A stretch of 64,000 bases of DNA from Pseudoalteromonas prydzensis. Lineage in GTDB: Bacteria; Pseudomonadota; Gammaproteobacteria; Enterobacterales; Alteromonadaceae. The translations under genes and the position numbers were made by a program. Below, one piece after another: positions 43,001-51,778 of the stretch (within the stretch, counting starts at the first letter, position 1; every line of letters starts with the position of its first letter). The notes beneath the pieces were generated by a model. It did not search any database. It was not told the origin of the DNA and worked only from the letters and a program-made list of their open reading frames with translations. The stretch is from NCBI RefSeq assembly GCF_001661495.1, contig NZ_BDDT01000002.1, positions 558,001-622,000 of the forward strand, given 5' to 3'.

Positions 43001-43090
43001 CTTGTTAGTGATGCTGTACCAATTGGCTTTGGTTTTAAAACCCAACAAACGTTTATTTATAAGCGTGAAGTGAATGATAATCGAAAATGA
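40004..43090 (+). CDS. pilY1: PilY1, pilus tip-associated adhesin (first copy)
   Basis: PilY1 is exported, supports pilus extension and adhesion, and binds calcium. The 1028-residue protein has a signal peptide (residues 1-24), an N-terminal von Willebrand A-like domain with an intact MIDAS DTSGS (Asp48) and later TDGDPS, then a C-terminal beta-propeller from about 490 to 1000 (GDPLHSKPVTIDYG, IGTNAGFLHMF, WAFFGMRRGG). EF-hand-like calcium loops DDANRDGIVNGND and DSDYDGYIDRL are visible. It belongs to the pilVWXY1 operon, with a second paralogue 515 bases downstream. Confidence 0.93.
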   Translation: MKFKNLVISILLGSTPFLSMRSDAEDIELYVNHNVKIDEKPRVLVIFDTSGSMAFSTKTGNSCGYNYTTGKYTLCSDSRLGVAKNAISDLVNDNEDIDFGLMRFNGDNGGYVMARLGSSRETVLGEVKKLPADGATPLAETLWEAYLYITGNSVYYGTNTNARDFTAESGGVYKSPFKPVTGEPERCDNSVNIILMTDGDPSNDSNRNTDINNLHRYYFNNSNGPVVSSSYLAALAKVIHGTKDVKIDLYPNTPKVDDFGRVYAIGFGSGMSNNGKALLDETAILGGGEYLHADTSEQLSEALKNTITRIREVNDTFTSPSVASNNVDQTRSRDSIYYAMFYPDSGARWRGNLKKLKVSGAQIVDSTNNQALNSDGLIDKGARTFWLPSTANADGNSVENGGVNLMLSTTATSGRKLYTDALGGGLITFAKNEISTAYGNDTKAAEAFGVHKNDLQKTIDWARGIDVDNEDRDSSSSDQRADIFGDPLHSKPVTIDYGNDDVRILIGTNAGFLHMFKDAGNTVSESWAFIPSSVYKIIDPIRKNQADTKKYGIDGPITIYFDDANRDGIVNGNDRVWAFFGMRRGGNNYYGLDITNPNAPSLKWTIQGGSGDFKELAQTWSAPTVSYIKGREDPVLIFGAGFDTNKDNVSLSNDSKGRGLYIVNASDGKLVWELTPDTGFKGKHSIAATVSILDSDYDGYIDRLYATDTAGSVWRIDMPSASPTDSESPWTHFELAKLGGTAASQDRRFFYKPVVARTMFSKVTSTTDNNKTSITRQDTPFDAVLIGSGNRPKPTSTVVQDQLYMIRDINTVTKSFVGADIPVAITPSDLMNVNNDPFANALDDIAEFTKAEVTLSKASGWYYDLPGSGEKSLAAATVVGGVAYYTSFTPASEDATINQCSLSGGSGGLYAFHLHYGSKVYNQLRYVTSNDVPDTPQLYFGSTEACDGDECDEQSQFLLLGPGIKKTKETETELSAKNPFVPKEILGPGIAFDKDGKIKLVSDAVPIGFGFKTQQTFIYKREVNDNRK

Positions 43091-43605
43091 TGGTTAGCTG
43101 ATCCGTCTAGAAACGTTTGACTCTTACCTGCATGGATGTAGGTAAGGAGCGAAAACATGCTGCGGTGGTTTTACTCGGTTTTTTAACTTAGTCCACTAGG
43201 TTACAAACCTCAAACTGCGATTAAATCCCCCCTTGGCCAATTTATAACCCTGAAAGGCCAACATACCCTTGTTATAGAGCGCAGCTTCTCTACAAAAAGC
43301 TGTGCCCTTCGTGTTACTTTTGCTCAATGGATAGCATGGCACAGATCATATCTATTAATACTTTATCAGTAAAAATTTTAATATAAAAACATTGCTCCAG
43401 GTGCTGCCCTAATACTTTAATCCAATCAAATAGATGTAGTTAAAAAGTATGGTTTTGGTTTTTTTTCATACAAAATAATCATTGTTTTATCTTGTTAAAG
43501 CTAGAATTTATGCTGTACTAAAGTAGTACTCATTAAGAATATTAGGCCGTCTTCTGTATGGGTTTTTATATCTAACAGATTCTCACATGGATAGGGGTGG
43601 TCGCT
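43091..43605. other. Gene-free gap between the two pilY1 copies
   Basis: I see no coding frame here. It holds a hairpin with core CTTACCT/AGGTAAG (43123-43129 and 43140-43146), an inverted repeat TTGGCC/GGCCAA about 17 bases apart (43232-43260), a possible promoter pair TTGTTA and TACTAA 18 bases apart (about 43492-43521) and an overlapping palindrome GTACTA-AAG-TAGTAC (43515-43529). The last two could control the second pilY1. There is no U-rich terminator after the first copy. Confidence 0.5.
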
Positions 43606-46600
43606 ATGTCTCAGTTCACTCATGGAGTTATAAGGCTTCTATTAGGCACTTTACTGTTTTTTATCAGTCAATTTTGTATTGCCGATGATATCGAACTTTA
43701 TCAGTTAGAGAGTAATGATAAACCACGGGTGTTATTAGTGTTTGATAACTCACTCAGTATGGCTTTATCTATTAATAATAATAAGCAATGTAAAGGGCTC
43801 TTAGGTTTAATTAAGTTATGCCCTGAGACACGACTCTCCGCGGCAAAAAAAGCGATGAAGAAGCTGATCAGTGAAAATCCAGATGTTGATTTTGCACTTA
43901 TAAAATCCAACGGACCGCTAAATTTAGATTTAAGTAACATCCTTAATTTAGGGGGGCTATTAGGCTCTACAGGCGGTTATGTCGCTCATGGGTTTGGCTC
44001 GGATCATAATGACATTATCGCTACTATCGATAATTGGGGATTACTGTCCTTAGTTAACCTAAGTCCGGCTACAGAAATGCTACATGAAGCCTTGCTTTAC
44101 TTGCATGGCCAACAAGTAGGGTATGATCATCTAAATTTGTTAAATCTAATCGATATTCGAATTCAAAAGCAAGGGCAATATATTTCGCCTTTTAAATTAC
44201 TGAGCGATTCAGCAATACGCTGCGAAAGTCGGGTTAATGTTGTCTTGATCACTGATGGAATGTCACTGACAGAAAGCCTTCCATTATTAGAAAATAGCCG
44301 TGAAAATGATATCAAACAGCTGCACCAAACCATGTATGGTTATTCTGCTGTAAAATTTAACAATACCTACTTACCGACAGTGGCTAAACTTCTACATGGT
44401 CAAGGAATTGATAATTACGATGCGTATCCAGAAACAGCCGCGATAGATACAGTCAATGTACATATTGTAGGGTTTGGGTTTGGTATGCCTCGTTATGCGC
44501 AGCAAGTATTAATTGAAACTGCAAGACAAGGAGGTGGGCAATATTTTTTAGCGGAATCTATTGATGATCTAAACGGTGCTTTAGTAGCGACTATGAAAAC
44601 AGTTCGCAACGTGGATGCTAGTTTTAGTTCTCCTGCGATTGTCGCAAATAGCGCGGATAGAACTCGCCATCTAGATAGTATTTATTTAACCATGTTTAAA
44701 CCCGATCTTGGGCCTCGTTGGCAAGGTAATCTTAAGAAGCTGCAAGTGTCTGGCGCACAAATTATCGATGCCACAGGGAAGAGTGCTTTGGATGCCGAGG
44801 GGAAAATAAGCCAAGCTAGCCGCACTTTTTGGCTGCCAACGTCACAACCCAATGATGGTGCTCAGCTAAAAGCTGGGGGAGTCAATTATTGGTTGTCACA
44901 ATTTATACCAAGAGCTATTTACACAGATTCTCCTGCAGGTTTACTGCCTTTTACATATTCCACATTACAAGGTCAATTAGATGATCTTGATGAGCTATTT
45001 AATGAATCTCCAGAGCAAGTTGAGGCGACAATTAACTGGGCGAGGGGCATTGATGTTGATGATGAAAACAATAACAATGACCGAGTTGAAACTCGCGCTA
45101 ATATTTTTGGTGATCCCCTTCATTCAAAACCAGTCGCTATTGATTATGGCAATGGTGATGTAAGGATCCTGATTGGTACAAATGCTGGCTTTTTGCATAT
45201 GTTTAAAGATAAGGAGGGAGCATTATCAGAAAGTTGGGCGTTTATTCCTCGTAGTTTGTATCACATTCTTAAGCCTCTGAGGGAGAATCAAGCGAACAGC
45301 AAAATTTATGGCGTTGATGGCCCTATTAGCTTATTTATTGATGACAAAAACAGCAATGGCATTATTAATGAGGGAGACAGAGTTTGGGCATTCTTTGGAC
45401 TGCGTCGAGGTGGGCGAAATTATTATGGACTTGATATCTCCAAACCTAATTCACCAAAACTACTTTGGAGTAACCCGATCCAAGGCGGTAGTGCTACTTT
45501 TAAAGAATTAGGCCAAACATGGTCAAAGCCGATTGTAACTTATATTAAGTTAGCCGGATTTGAAAATAAACCAGTACTGATTTTTGCAGCCGGTTACGAC
45601 ACAAATAAAGATAAAGAATATTCAAACTCAGATAGCCAAGGGCGAGGGATCTATATTGTTGATGCGAGCACGGGTGAAAAAGTGTGGTCATTAACACCTA
45701 AGAATGGCTTTAAAGGTGTTGATAGTATTGCCGGCGATGTGGCTATTTTTGATGCAAACTACGATGGTTATATTGACCGCCTTTATGTTGCCGATACCGG
45801 AGGGAATGTGTGGCGTGTAGATATGCCTGAAGCGGCTTCTTGGACACATTTTAAACTAGCAGAGTTGGGTGGCAATGGGGTGAACCAAGATCGACGCTTT
45901 TTAACTCAAGCTATGATTGCCAGAACCTCATTTAGCCGACTTAGCAGTGTGTTTTATAATGGAAAAATGCTTAACGTACGTGAAAGTACGCCCTTCGATG
46001 CAATATTAATAGGCAGTGGTGACCGTGCTGCAGCAACAGCTACAAGCACCCAAGACCAACTTTATATGATCCGAGATATAAATACTGTAACGGGTAAATT
46101 TATCAATGGTTTACCTGATCCTATCAAAGTTGATGATTTAATGGATATCAGCTCTGATCCTTTTTCGACTAAACTCAATGATGTTGATGCGTTTAATCAA
46201 CTTGAGATGGAATTGGGCAGTTTTAAAGGCTGGTATTATAACTTACCTGGTTTAGGCGAGAAGTCTTTGGCTGCGGCAACGGTGGTAGGCGGGATTGCGT
46301 ATTTCACCAGCTATACACCCGCTGCTGCTAGCACTGCTCAACAATGTGTAAATAGCAGCGGCCAAGGGGCTATGTACGCGTTTCATTTACATTACGGTAC
46401 TAAAGTTTATGAGCAGTTGGCTTACTTAACTCACCAGGAAATACCTGATACACCGCAGCTCTACTTTGGTTCGATTGAGCAATGTGTAGATGAAAATAAT
46501 GATCAACTCTGTGACGACACCATGAAACCAACAGTCAAGAAAAGTCAGTTCTTGCTCCTCGGGCCATGGCTAAATACCAGCCAAGGGCAAAGTGAATCAC

Positions 46601-46758
46601 AGCCGAGCAAAGCGTTTATACCTCAAGAGCTATTAGGGCCTGAACTTAGTGTTGATGAGAATGGGCAAATAAAATTAGTAAATAACGCAGCAGGACAAGT
46701 TTTTGGCCTTAAAGTGCAGCAAACTTATGTTTATAGGCAAGATATAATTTCTCAATAA
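43606..46758 (+). CDS. PilY1 paralogue (second copy)
   Basis: I chose ATG 43606 (AGGGG eight bases upstream; 1050 residues) over an in-frame GTG at 43597. The signal peptide is cut near residue 28. The layout matches the first pilY1: von Willebrand A-like domain with DNSLS MIDAS (DxSxS kept), then a beta-propeller (GDPLHSKPVAIDYG, IGTNAGFLHMF, WAFFGLRRGG, DANYDGYIDRL). The C-terminal half is closely similar, the N-terminal half much less so. The first calcium loop reads DDKNSNGIINEGD. It is separated from copy 1 by a possible promoter and leads toward pilE. Confidence 0.9.
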   Translation: MSQFTHGVIRLLLGTLLFFISQFCIADDIELYQLESNDKPRVLLVFDNSLSMALSINNNKQCKGLLGLIKLCPETRLSAAKKAMKKLISENPDVDFALIKSNGPLNLDLSNILNLGGLLGSTGGYVAHGFGSDHNDIIATIDNWGLLSLVNLSPATEMLHEALLYLHGQQVGYDHLNLLNLIDIRIQKQGQYISPFKLLSDSAIRCESRVNVVLITDGMSLTESLPLLENSRENDIKQLHQTMYGYSAVKFNNTYLPTVAKLLHGQGIDNYDAYPETAAIDTVNVHIVGFGFGMPRYAQQVLIETARQGGGQYFLAESIDDLNGALVATMKTVRNVDASFSSPAIVANSADRTRHLDSIYLTMFKPDLGPRWQGNLKKLQVSGAQIIDATGKSALDAEGKISQASRTFWLPTSQPNDGAQLKAGGVNYWLSQFIPRAIYTDSPAGLLPFTYSTLQGQLDDLDELFNESPEQVEATINWARGIDVDDENNNNDRVETRANIFGDPLHSKPVAIDYGNGDVRILIGTNAGFLHMFKDKEGALSESWAFIPRSLYHILKPLRENQANSKIYGVDGPISLFIDDKNSNGIINEGDRVWAFFGLRRGGRNYYGLDISKPNSPKLLWSNPIQGGSATFKELGQTWSKPIVTYIKLAGFENKPVLIFAAGYDTNKDKEYSNSDSQGRGIYIVDASTGEKVWSLTPKNGFKGVDSIAGDVAIFDANYDGYIDRLYVADTGGNVWRVDMPEAASWTHFKLAELGGNGVNQDRRFLTQAMIARTSFSRLSSVFYNGKMLNVRESTPFDAILIGSGDRAAATATSTQDQLYMIRDINTVTGKFINGLPDPIKVDDLMDISSDPFSTKLNDVDAFNQLEMELGSFKGWYYNLPGLGEKSLAAATVVGGIAYFTSYTPAAASTAQQCVNSSGQGAMYAFHLHYGTKVYEQLAYLTHQEIPDTPQLYFGSIEQCVDENNDQLCDDTMKPTVKKSQFLLLGPWLNTSQGQSESQPSKAFIPQELLGPELSVDENGQIKLVNNAAGQVFGLKVQQTYVYRQDIISQ

Positions 46759-46847
46759 TTGCATTCAATAGCGTACGGACCTATGATAGTGAATAAACGT
46801 GATAGCGGCCATTGCTATGACCAACCTAGATATAAAGTGAGATGTAG

Positions 46848-47273
46848 ATGGCGTGTATGATAAAAGCAGATAAAAATGGTTTCACCCTGATAGAGTTAAT
46901 GATCACGGTAGCAATACTAGGCATCATTGCTTCAATCGCTTTACCAAGCTATTTTGAGCATGTGAAACGGACAGCTCGTACAGAAGCCATTACAGCTTTA
47001 CTTGATGCGGCTAATAGACAAGAACAGTTTTTTGTTGATAATCGTGTTTATACAAGTGATTTAGCGAACCTAAATGTAGTATCACCAACCGAGCATGGTT
47101 TTTACACGCTTGCAGTCATTGTTGATAATGATGCGGGTACATTTGAAATAACAGCCACGCCGGTCGCAGGTCCTGTTTTACAAGACGATGACTGTACTTC
47201 ATTTACTATTGATGATGCTGGACTTAAAACCGCTAAAGGTAATGCTGATGCAAGTAAATGTTGGGGTAAATAG
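46848..47273 (+). CDS. pilE: PilE-type minor pilin / type IV pilin-like protein
   Basis: This 141-residue protein has the prepilin signal KNG-FTLIELMITVAILGIIASIALPSYFEHV and then the PilE-type RTARTEAITALLDAANRQEQFFVDNRVYTSDL. Two Cys near the end (DDCTSF and SKCWGK) form the expected D-loop. In P. aeruginosa PilE ends the fimU-pilVWXY1Y2E operon. Here it follows the second pilY1 by 89 bases. The ATG at 46848 has AAGTGAGA upstream; another in-frame ATG lies at 46857. Confidence 0.9.
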   Translation: MACMIKADKNGFTLIELMITVAILGIIASIALPSYFEHVKRTARTEAITALLDAANRQEQFFVDNRVYTSDLANLNVVSPTEHGFYTLAVIVDNDAGTFEITATPVAGPVLQDDDCTSFTIDDAGLKTAKGNADASKCWGK

Positions 47274-47289
47274 TTAATCAGAGCTCAAA

Positions 47290-47826
47290 CTAGTTAGTTT
47301 GACACTCATCTGTGTCTTTTAAAGTTGTTTTTCCTGTCGTACTGACTGAAATTGCAATACCAACTAGTTCAGCTGATTTATATTCAGCGCAATACACAAA
47401 CGTGCCATTATCAAATCCCCTTGGCGTACCGTCAGGTCGATATGTCACTGCGTCACGTGGGTAAGTAAGCATATCAGATTCATTGATTGCCTCTGTGACT
47501 AAAATGACAGTGTCATTATCACCAAATACACCTACTTCATCCTTATCAACAAAGACAGTAAGGCCTTGATGCCAATGACTGCTATCACAAACCGATGACG
47601 CTAAACTACATACTGTAATCTGGCTATTTAAAGAAATGGCGTTATTACGAGCTAAGCTCAGTGTTCTTTTTATTAGGTGACTATAATTTTCTAGCCGAGT
47701 TTGGGTAAAAAATGGCTGCACATGAAAAAGAGCAAGGTTAGCTAAGATAGCGAGGATGCTCAATACCACCATTATTTCGATAAGTGTCGTACCAGAGTGC
47801 GGGTTAGATAGGGTTGTTTTTCTCAT
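47290..47826 (-). CDS. GspH/FimT-type minor pseudopilin with unusual signal
   Basis: This 178-residue protein has a prepilin-like start NPHSG-TTLIEIMVVLSILAILANLAL. The mature first residue would be Thr instead of the usual Phe or Met, with Glu5 kept. The mature part has the GspH/FimT helix (YSHLIKRTLSLARNNAISLNSQITVC) and strands ending FVYCAEYK, with four Cys or more. It is convergent with pilE (a 7-bp palindrome at 47286-47301 spans both ends). Its gene is on the opposite strand to the rest of the pilin genes, 74 bases downstream of the other FimT-like gene. Confidence 0.82.
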   Translation of the reverse strand: MRKTTLSNPHSGTTLIEIMVVLSILAILANLALFHVQPFFTQTRLENYSHLIKRTLSLARNNAISLNSQITVCSLASSVCDSSHWHQGLTVFVDKDEVGVFGDNDTVILVTEAINESDMLTYPRDAVTYRPDGTPRGFDNGTFVYCAEYKSAELVGIAISVSTTGKTTLKDTDECQTN

Positions 47827-47900
47827 CCGTGAGAGCTCGTTGGTGGTATTTCTTTTAATGGTAGTTGAGCTAGGTGTAGTTGCAAGTTGTTAACTGGGAT

Positions 47901-48446
47901 TTAGTCACAGGTATTTGTGGTATCTCCGTAATATAAACTGGTGCCAGATACACTTACTTCCATTGATTTGTTGTTTTCATTATCTTTATTAGGACAATAA
48001 GTAAAAATGCCTGAATTTGTGGTAACACGGCCGCTGGCATCAAATATTAATGAATTATCACCGGTAAATGTAAATTTGCTAGTTTGCGGTATTTCTGCCA
48101 TCACCCGGAGTATTTTGTCATTATTACCTGGGTTGTAATTACCATTGCCATTATTATCATAAAATACGAAAACAACGCCGTCACTCCAATCATTTAAACA
48201 TGTCACATTTTGGTCATTTTCGATTTTAGAAGTTTCGCCACTGCACACCACGATGAGTGAATCGGTACTGGTTGCTTTTGCGCGAGCAAAGTTGATATTT
48301 CGCTTTAACTCAAGTAAATAGTTTTCAGCGCGGTTATTCTCGAGCATATCGCTGCTATCCCATAAAGCAATTGCAGCCACAATGCCGACTATGGCAATGG
48401 TGACCATCAACTCAAGTAGTGTAAAGCCATGTTGTTGTTTTTTCAT
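47901..48446 (-). CDS. GspH/FimT-type minor pseudopilin
   Basis: I chose ATG 48446 (181 residues; GAGGCG upstream); an in-frame Met at 48497 adds an unlikely leader. The prepilin signal is QHG-FTLLELMVTIAIVGIVAAIAL. The GspH/FimT pattern follows (NYLLELKRNINFARAKATSTDSLIVVCSG, later IFDASGRVTTNSGIFTYCP). In P. aeruginosa FimT/FimU lie at the head of the same cluster in the same direction, so the inverted position here is different. It likely shares a transcript with the next pseudopilin gene. Confidence 0.85.
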   Translation of the reverse strand: MKKQQHGFTLLELMVTIAIVGIVAAIALWDSSDMLENNRAENYLLELKRNINFARAKATSTDSLIVVCSGETSKIENDQNVTCLNDWSDGVVFVFYDNNGNGNYNPGNNDKILRVMAEIPQTSKFTFTGDNSLIFDASGRVTTNSGIFTYCPNKDNENNKSMEVSVSGTSLYYGDTTNTCD

Positions 48447-48626
48447 GTTCGCCTCTAATACTGTATTGGCTCTGGGTAAACAGTGCACTTTGAGCAACTT
48501 ACCTTAAGTATAGTTGTTCTGATTGGAACAATCATACCATTGCTGACGATTAAATCACCGTAATTCAATCGCTTTGTTTGCTATGGGATGCAGGATTGTC
48601 TAAAATCGACCCAATTGGCAATATAA

Positions 48627-48980
<354 letters not shown>

Positions 48981-49010
48981 TTTTTATCTGGAATTAAAAA
49001 GTCAGCTATT

Positions 49011-49051
49011 AAAAAAGGCGCTACTTATAAATTATAAGTAGCGCCTTTTTT
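49011..49051. terminator. Bidirectional intrinsic terminator, glnB / bamD
   Basis: Thirteen-base arms with core GGCGCTACTTATA enclose a three-base loop, with six A before and six T after, serving both convergent genes. Confidence 0.9.
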
Positions 49052-49062
49052 GTGTTTGGAAT

Positions 49063-49824
49063 TTATTTGCGTTTATTTTGCTCGCGAGTCAGCTTAGCGT
49101 GCTCACTTAATTCAGGTAAACCTAGCTTAGTGTAGCTTTTTTCCATTATTTCGAGTGCTTCATCTAAATAACTACTTTGCGAGTAATGTTCAACAACGTA
49201 TTTACCGCGATTTGCTGCGGCTAAATAAGCTTCACGCTCATAGTAGTAATCAGCCACTTTTAATTCGTAGCGAGCCATTTTGTTAAGCAACCACACTAAG
49301 CGTCGTTTTGCTTCAGGGGCATAGCCACTGTCAGGGAAGCGATTAACTAAGGTTGATAAGTCAGTAAAGGCCACACGCGTCCGGTTTGCGTCGCGGTCAG
49401 CACGGTCAACGCCAAAGTATTCCTGAAAGGCATTTTCGTCCGCTTTAATATTTACCAAACCACGCATGTAGTACATGTAGTCTAAATCTTTATGATTCGG
49501 GTTTAATCGGATAAAACGATCAATGGTTGCCAATGCTTGCTCAGTATTGCCAGCTTGGTAATGGGCATAAACCAAGTCCATTTGCACTTGTTTTGACATA
49601 GGACCAAATGGATAGCGCGAGTCAATCGCACTTAACAGCTCAATTGCTCGGGCATATAAGCCAGAATCTAGCGTTTGTTTAGCATCTTCATACAATGCTT
49701 GCGCTGATTTATTAGGAACGCGTTGGATATCTTCTTCATCAGGTGCTGATGAACATGCACCTAAACCAAGTAATGAAACTGTAAAAACAATGGCAAATGC
49801 ACGTTTCCCTATTCTATTTATCAT
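49063..49824 (-). CDS. bamD: BamD outer-membrane assembly lipoprotein
   Basis: BamD is the essential lipoprotein of the BAM complex that inserts outer-membrane barrels. The 253-residue protein has a lipoprotein signal with lipobox LGAC (about Cys24), followed by five TPR motifs (ALYEDAKQTLDSGLYARAIELLSAIDSRYPFGP; DLVYAHYQAGNTEQALATIDRFIRLNPNH) and the family segment YYMRGLVNIKAD. It is divergent from rluD, the same order as in many gammaproteobacteria. Confidence 0.96.
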   Translation of the reverse strand: MINRIGKRAFAIVFTVSLLGLGACSSAPDEEDIQRVPNKSAQALYEDAKQTLDSGLYARAIELLSAIDSRYPFGPMSKQVQMDLVYAHYQAGNTEQALATIDRFIRLNPNHKDLDYMYYMRGLVNIKADENAFQEYFGVDRADRDANRTRVAFTDLSTLVNRFPDSGYAPEAKRRLVWLLNKMARYELKVADYYYEREAYLAAANRGKYVVEHYSQSSYLDEALEIMEKSYTKLGLPELSEHAKLTREQNKRK

Positions 49825-49965
49825 TTTATTTGTTACCTTCGATGTCTTCGGCTAGGCCAAGTGGGTAAAACCGAGTAAACTATGCTTATTATATAATGCT
49901 TTTATTAAAAGCGATTCTAACCCAGTCGAGCACAGCTTGCACTGGTAAATTGGGTAAAGTTACTA

Positions 49966-50943
49966 ATGACAGAGCAAATTTCTCTTCAAGCCGATGTGCC
50001 AACTGAGTTAGGCGGTAAACGTCTAGACCAAGTATTAGCACAATTGTTCCCGGATTATTCGCGTTCACGTATAAAAACGTGGATTTTGGATGATAAAATC
50101 ACCGTAGATGGTGAAATTTTCAACACGCCAAGAGAAAAACTCTTTGGTGGTGAAGTTGTAAATGTTGAAACAAGTATTGAAGCACCACGTGAATACCTAG
50201 CACAAGATATCAAATTAAACATCGTTTATGAAGATGATGATATTTTGGTTATTAACAAACCTATGGGGTTAGTTGTACACCCAGGTGCAGGTAATCCTGA
50301 TGGCACAGTGCTCAATGCATTGTTGCATCATTATCCAGATATCATTAATGTACCGCGCGCAGGGATTGTGCATCGTCTAGATAAAGATACTACCGGTTTG
50401 ATGGTGGTAGCTAAAACAATTCAGGCGCAAACACATTTAGTTAAAGCATTGCAAAAGCGTGAAAACTTCACGCGTGAATATGAAGCAATTTGTAATGGCA
50501 CAATGACAGCGGGTGGCATGGTTGAAAAACCAATTGGCCGCCATCCTACGCAGCGTACACACATGGCTGTGCATGAGCAGGGTAAACCCGCGATTACGCA
50601 TTACCGTGTCGCTGAAAAATTCCGTGCGCATACGCGATTACGTCTTCGTTTAGAAACTGGCCGAACTCACCAAATTCGTGTGCATATGGCATTTATCAAT
50701 CATCCATTGATTGGTGATAAAGCCTATGGCGGTCGTCCACGTCCACCAAAAGGTGCAACACCTGAATTGTTCCAAATGTTACGTGAATTTAATCGTCAAG
50801 CATTGCACGCAGTAAAGCTAAGTATAGCTCACCCAATTACGGGTGAAATGATGACATGGCAAGCGCCAATTCCAGATGATATGGTTGCCATGACGCATGT
50901 ACTGCGTGAAGATACTAAAGCTAACCCAAATATCGATTTTTAA
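49966..50943 (+). CDS. rluD: 23S rRNA pseudouridine synthase RluD
   Basis: RluD makes pseudouridine at 1911, 1915 and 1917 of helix 69 of 23S rRNA (E. coli numbering). The 325-residue protein has an S4 domain first (GGKRLDQVLAQLFPDYSRSRIKTWI) and the catalytic HRLDKDTTGLMVVAKT (Asp about 139). Later RLETGRTHQIRVHMAFINHPLIGD is the family signature. It is divergent from bamD and 12 bases before pgeF. Confidence 0.97.
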   Translation: MTEQISLQADVPTELGGKRLDQVLAQLFPDYSRSRIKTWILDDKITVDGEIFNTPREKLFGGEVVNVETSIEAPREYLAQDIKLNIVYEDDDILVINKPMGLVVHPGAGNPDGTVLNALLHHYPDIINVPRAGIVHRLDKDTTGLMVVAKTIQAQTHLVKALQKRENFTREYEAICNGTMTAGGMVEKPIGRHPTQRTHMAVHEQGKPAITHYRVAEKFRAHTRLRLRLETGRTHQIRVHMAFINHPLIGDKAYGGRPRPPKGATPELFQMLREFNRQALHAVKLSIAHPITGEMMTWQAPIPDDMVAMTHVLREDTKANPNIDF

Positions 50944-50955
50944 GCTGCTTTAATA

Positions 50956-51681
50956 ATGCTTTATCCTAATTGGACAGCGCCACCCAATGTTGGGGCTCTC
51001 AGTACAACTCGTCAGGGCGGTGTATCTGATGCGCCTTTTGCGAGTTTAAACTTAGGCCTACATGTGGGCGATGATCAGCACGCGGTATTAACGAATCGCG
51101 CGCTTTTAGCTGCTCAGCTTCCTCAAGCACCTGTGTGGCTTAACCAAGTCCATAGCAGTGAAGTTGTTGTTGTGGATGAGTATTTTGACCCACATGCTAA
51201 TTATGATGCGGATGCACTATATACCCGATTAAAAAATCAACCGCTGGCAATTATGACAGCAGATTGCCTGCCGATTTTGCTTACCAGTGAAAGTGGTGAA
51301 GAGGTGGCTGCTATTCATGGTGGCTGGCGCGGTTTGCATGCGGGTATTATCGCCAATACTTTGCGTCACTTTAGCTGCCCTCCAGCACAGATCAGAGCGT
51401 GGTTAGGTCCTGCCATAGGTGCTGCAAAGTTTGAGGTCGGCAGTGAAGTAAAAGCACTTTTCTGTGAGCAATCAGCAACTCATCACACTGCATTTGTGGC
51501 ACAAGCGGATGGTAAATATTTAGCAGATATTTATCTGCTTGCAACCACAGAGCTTATTAACCTAGGCATAAGAAATATTAGTGGTGGTGAGTACTGTACA
51601 GTTAGCAATAGTGAACAATTCTTTTCATATCGTCGCGATGGTCAAACAGGACGGATGGCTTCTTTGATCTGGCGCAAGTAA
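50956..51681 (+). CDS. pgeF: PgeF/YfiH multicopper-like purine nucleosidase / peptidoglycan editing factor
   Basis: This 241-residue protein has the family motifs STTRQGGVSDAPFASLNLGLHVGD, WLNQVHSSEVVVVD (zinc His), TADCLPILL (zinc Cys) and AAIHGGWRGLHAGI (zinc His). It corrects misincorporated serine in peptidoglycan (PgeF in E. coli) and family members have purine nucleoside phosphorylase/laccase-like activity. Usual place after rluD and before clpB. Confidence 0.94.
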   Translation: MLYPNWTAPPNVGALSTTRQGGVSDAPFASLNLGLHVGDDQHAVLTNRALLAAQLPQAPVWLNQVHSSEVVVVDEYFDPHANYDADALYTRLKNQPLAIMTADCLPILLTSESGEEVAAIHGGWRGLHAGIIANTLRHFSCPPAQIRAWLGPAIGAAKFEVGSEVKALFCEQSATHHTAFVAQADGKYLADIYLLATTELINLGIRNISGGEYCTVSNSEQFFSYRRDGQTGRMASLIWRK

Positions 51682-51714
51682 TAGTCTATTCAGTGAGTAT
51701 ATTTTCTCCTAAGC

Positions 51715-51743
51715 CTTGATCAAAGTGCCGAGCATACCCATTA
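51715..51743 (+). promoter_or_regulatory. Candidate sigma-32 heat-shock promoter of clpB
   Basis: CTTGATC (51715-51721) and ACCCATTA (51736-51743) are 14 bases apart and resemble the sigma-32 pattern CTTGAAA, 11-16 bases, CCCCATNT. It lies about 35 bases before the clpB start. clpB is a standard sigma-32 gene in E. coli. Confidence 0.6.
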
Positions 51744-51778
51744 ATTAAGTAATTAGTTTTTTTAATAGGTAACCCCTT

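Noticed and set aside
43091..43605. Mobile element or insertion sequence between pilY1 copies
   Set aside because: No transposase frame, no matching terminal inverted repeats and no target-site duplication could be seen.
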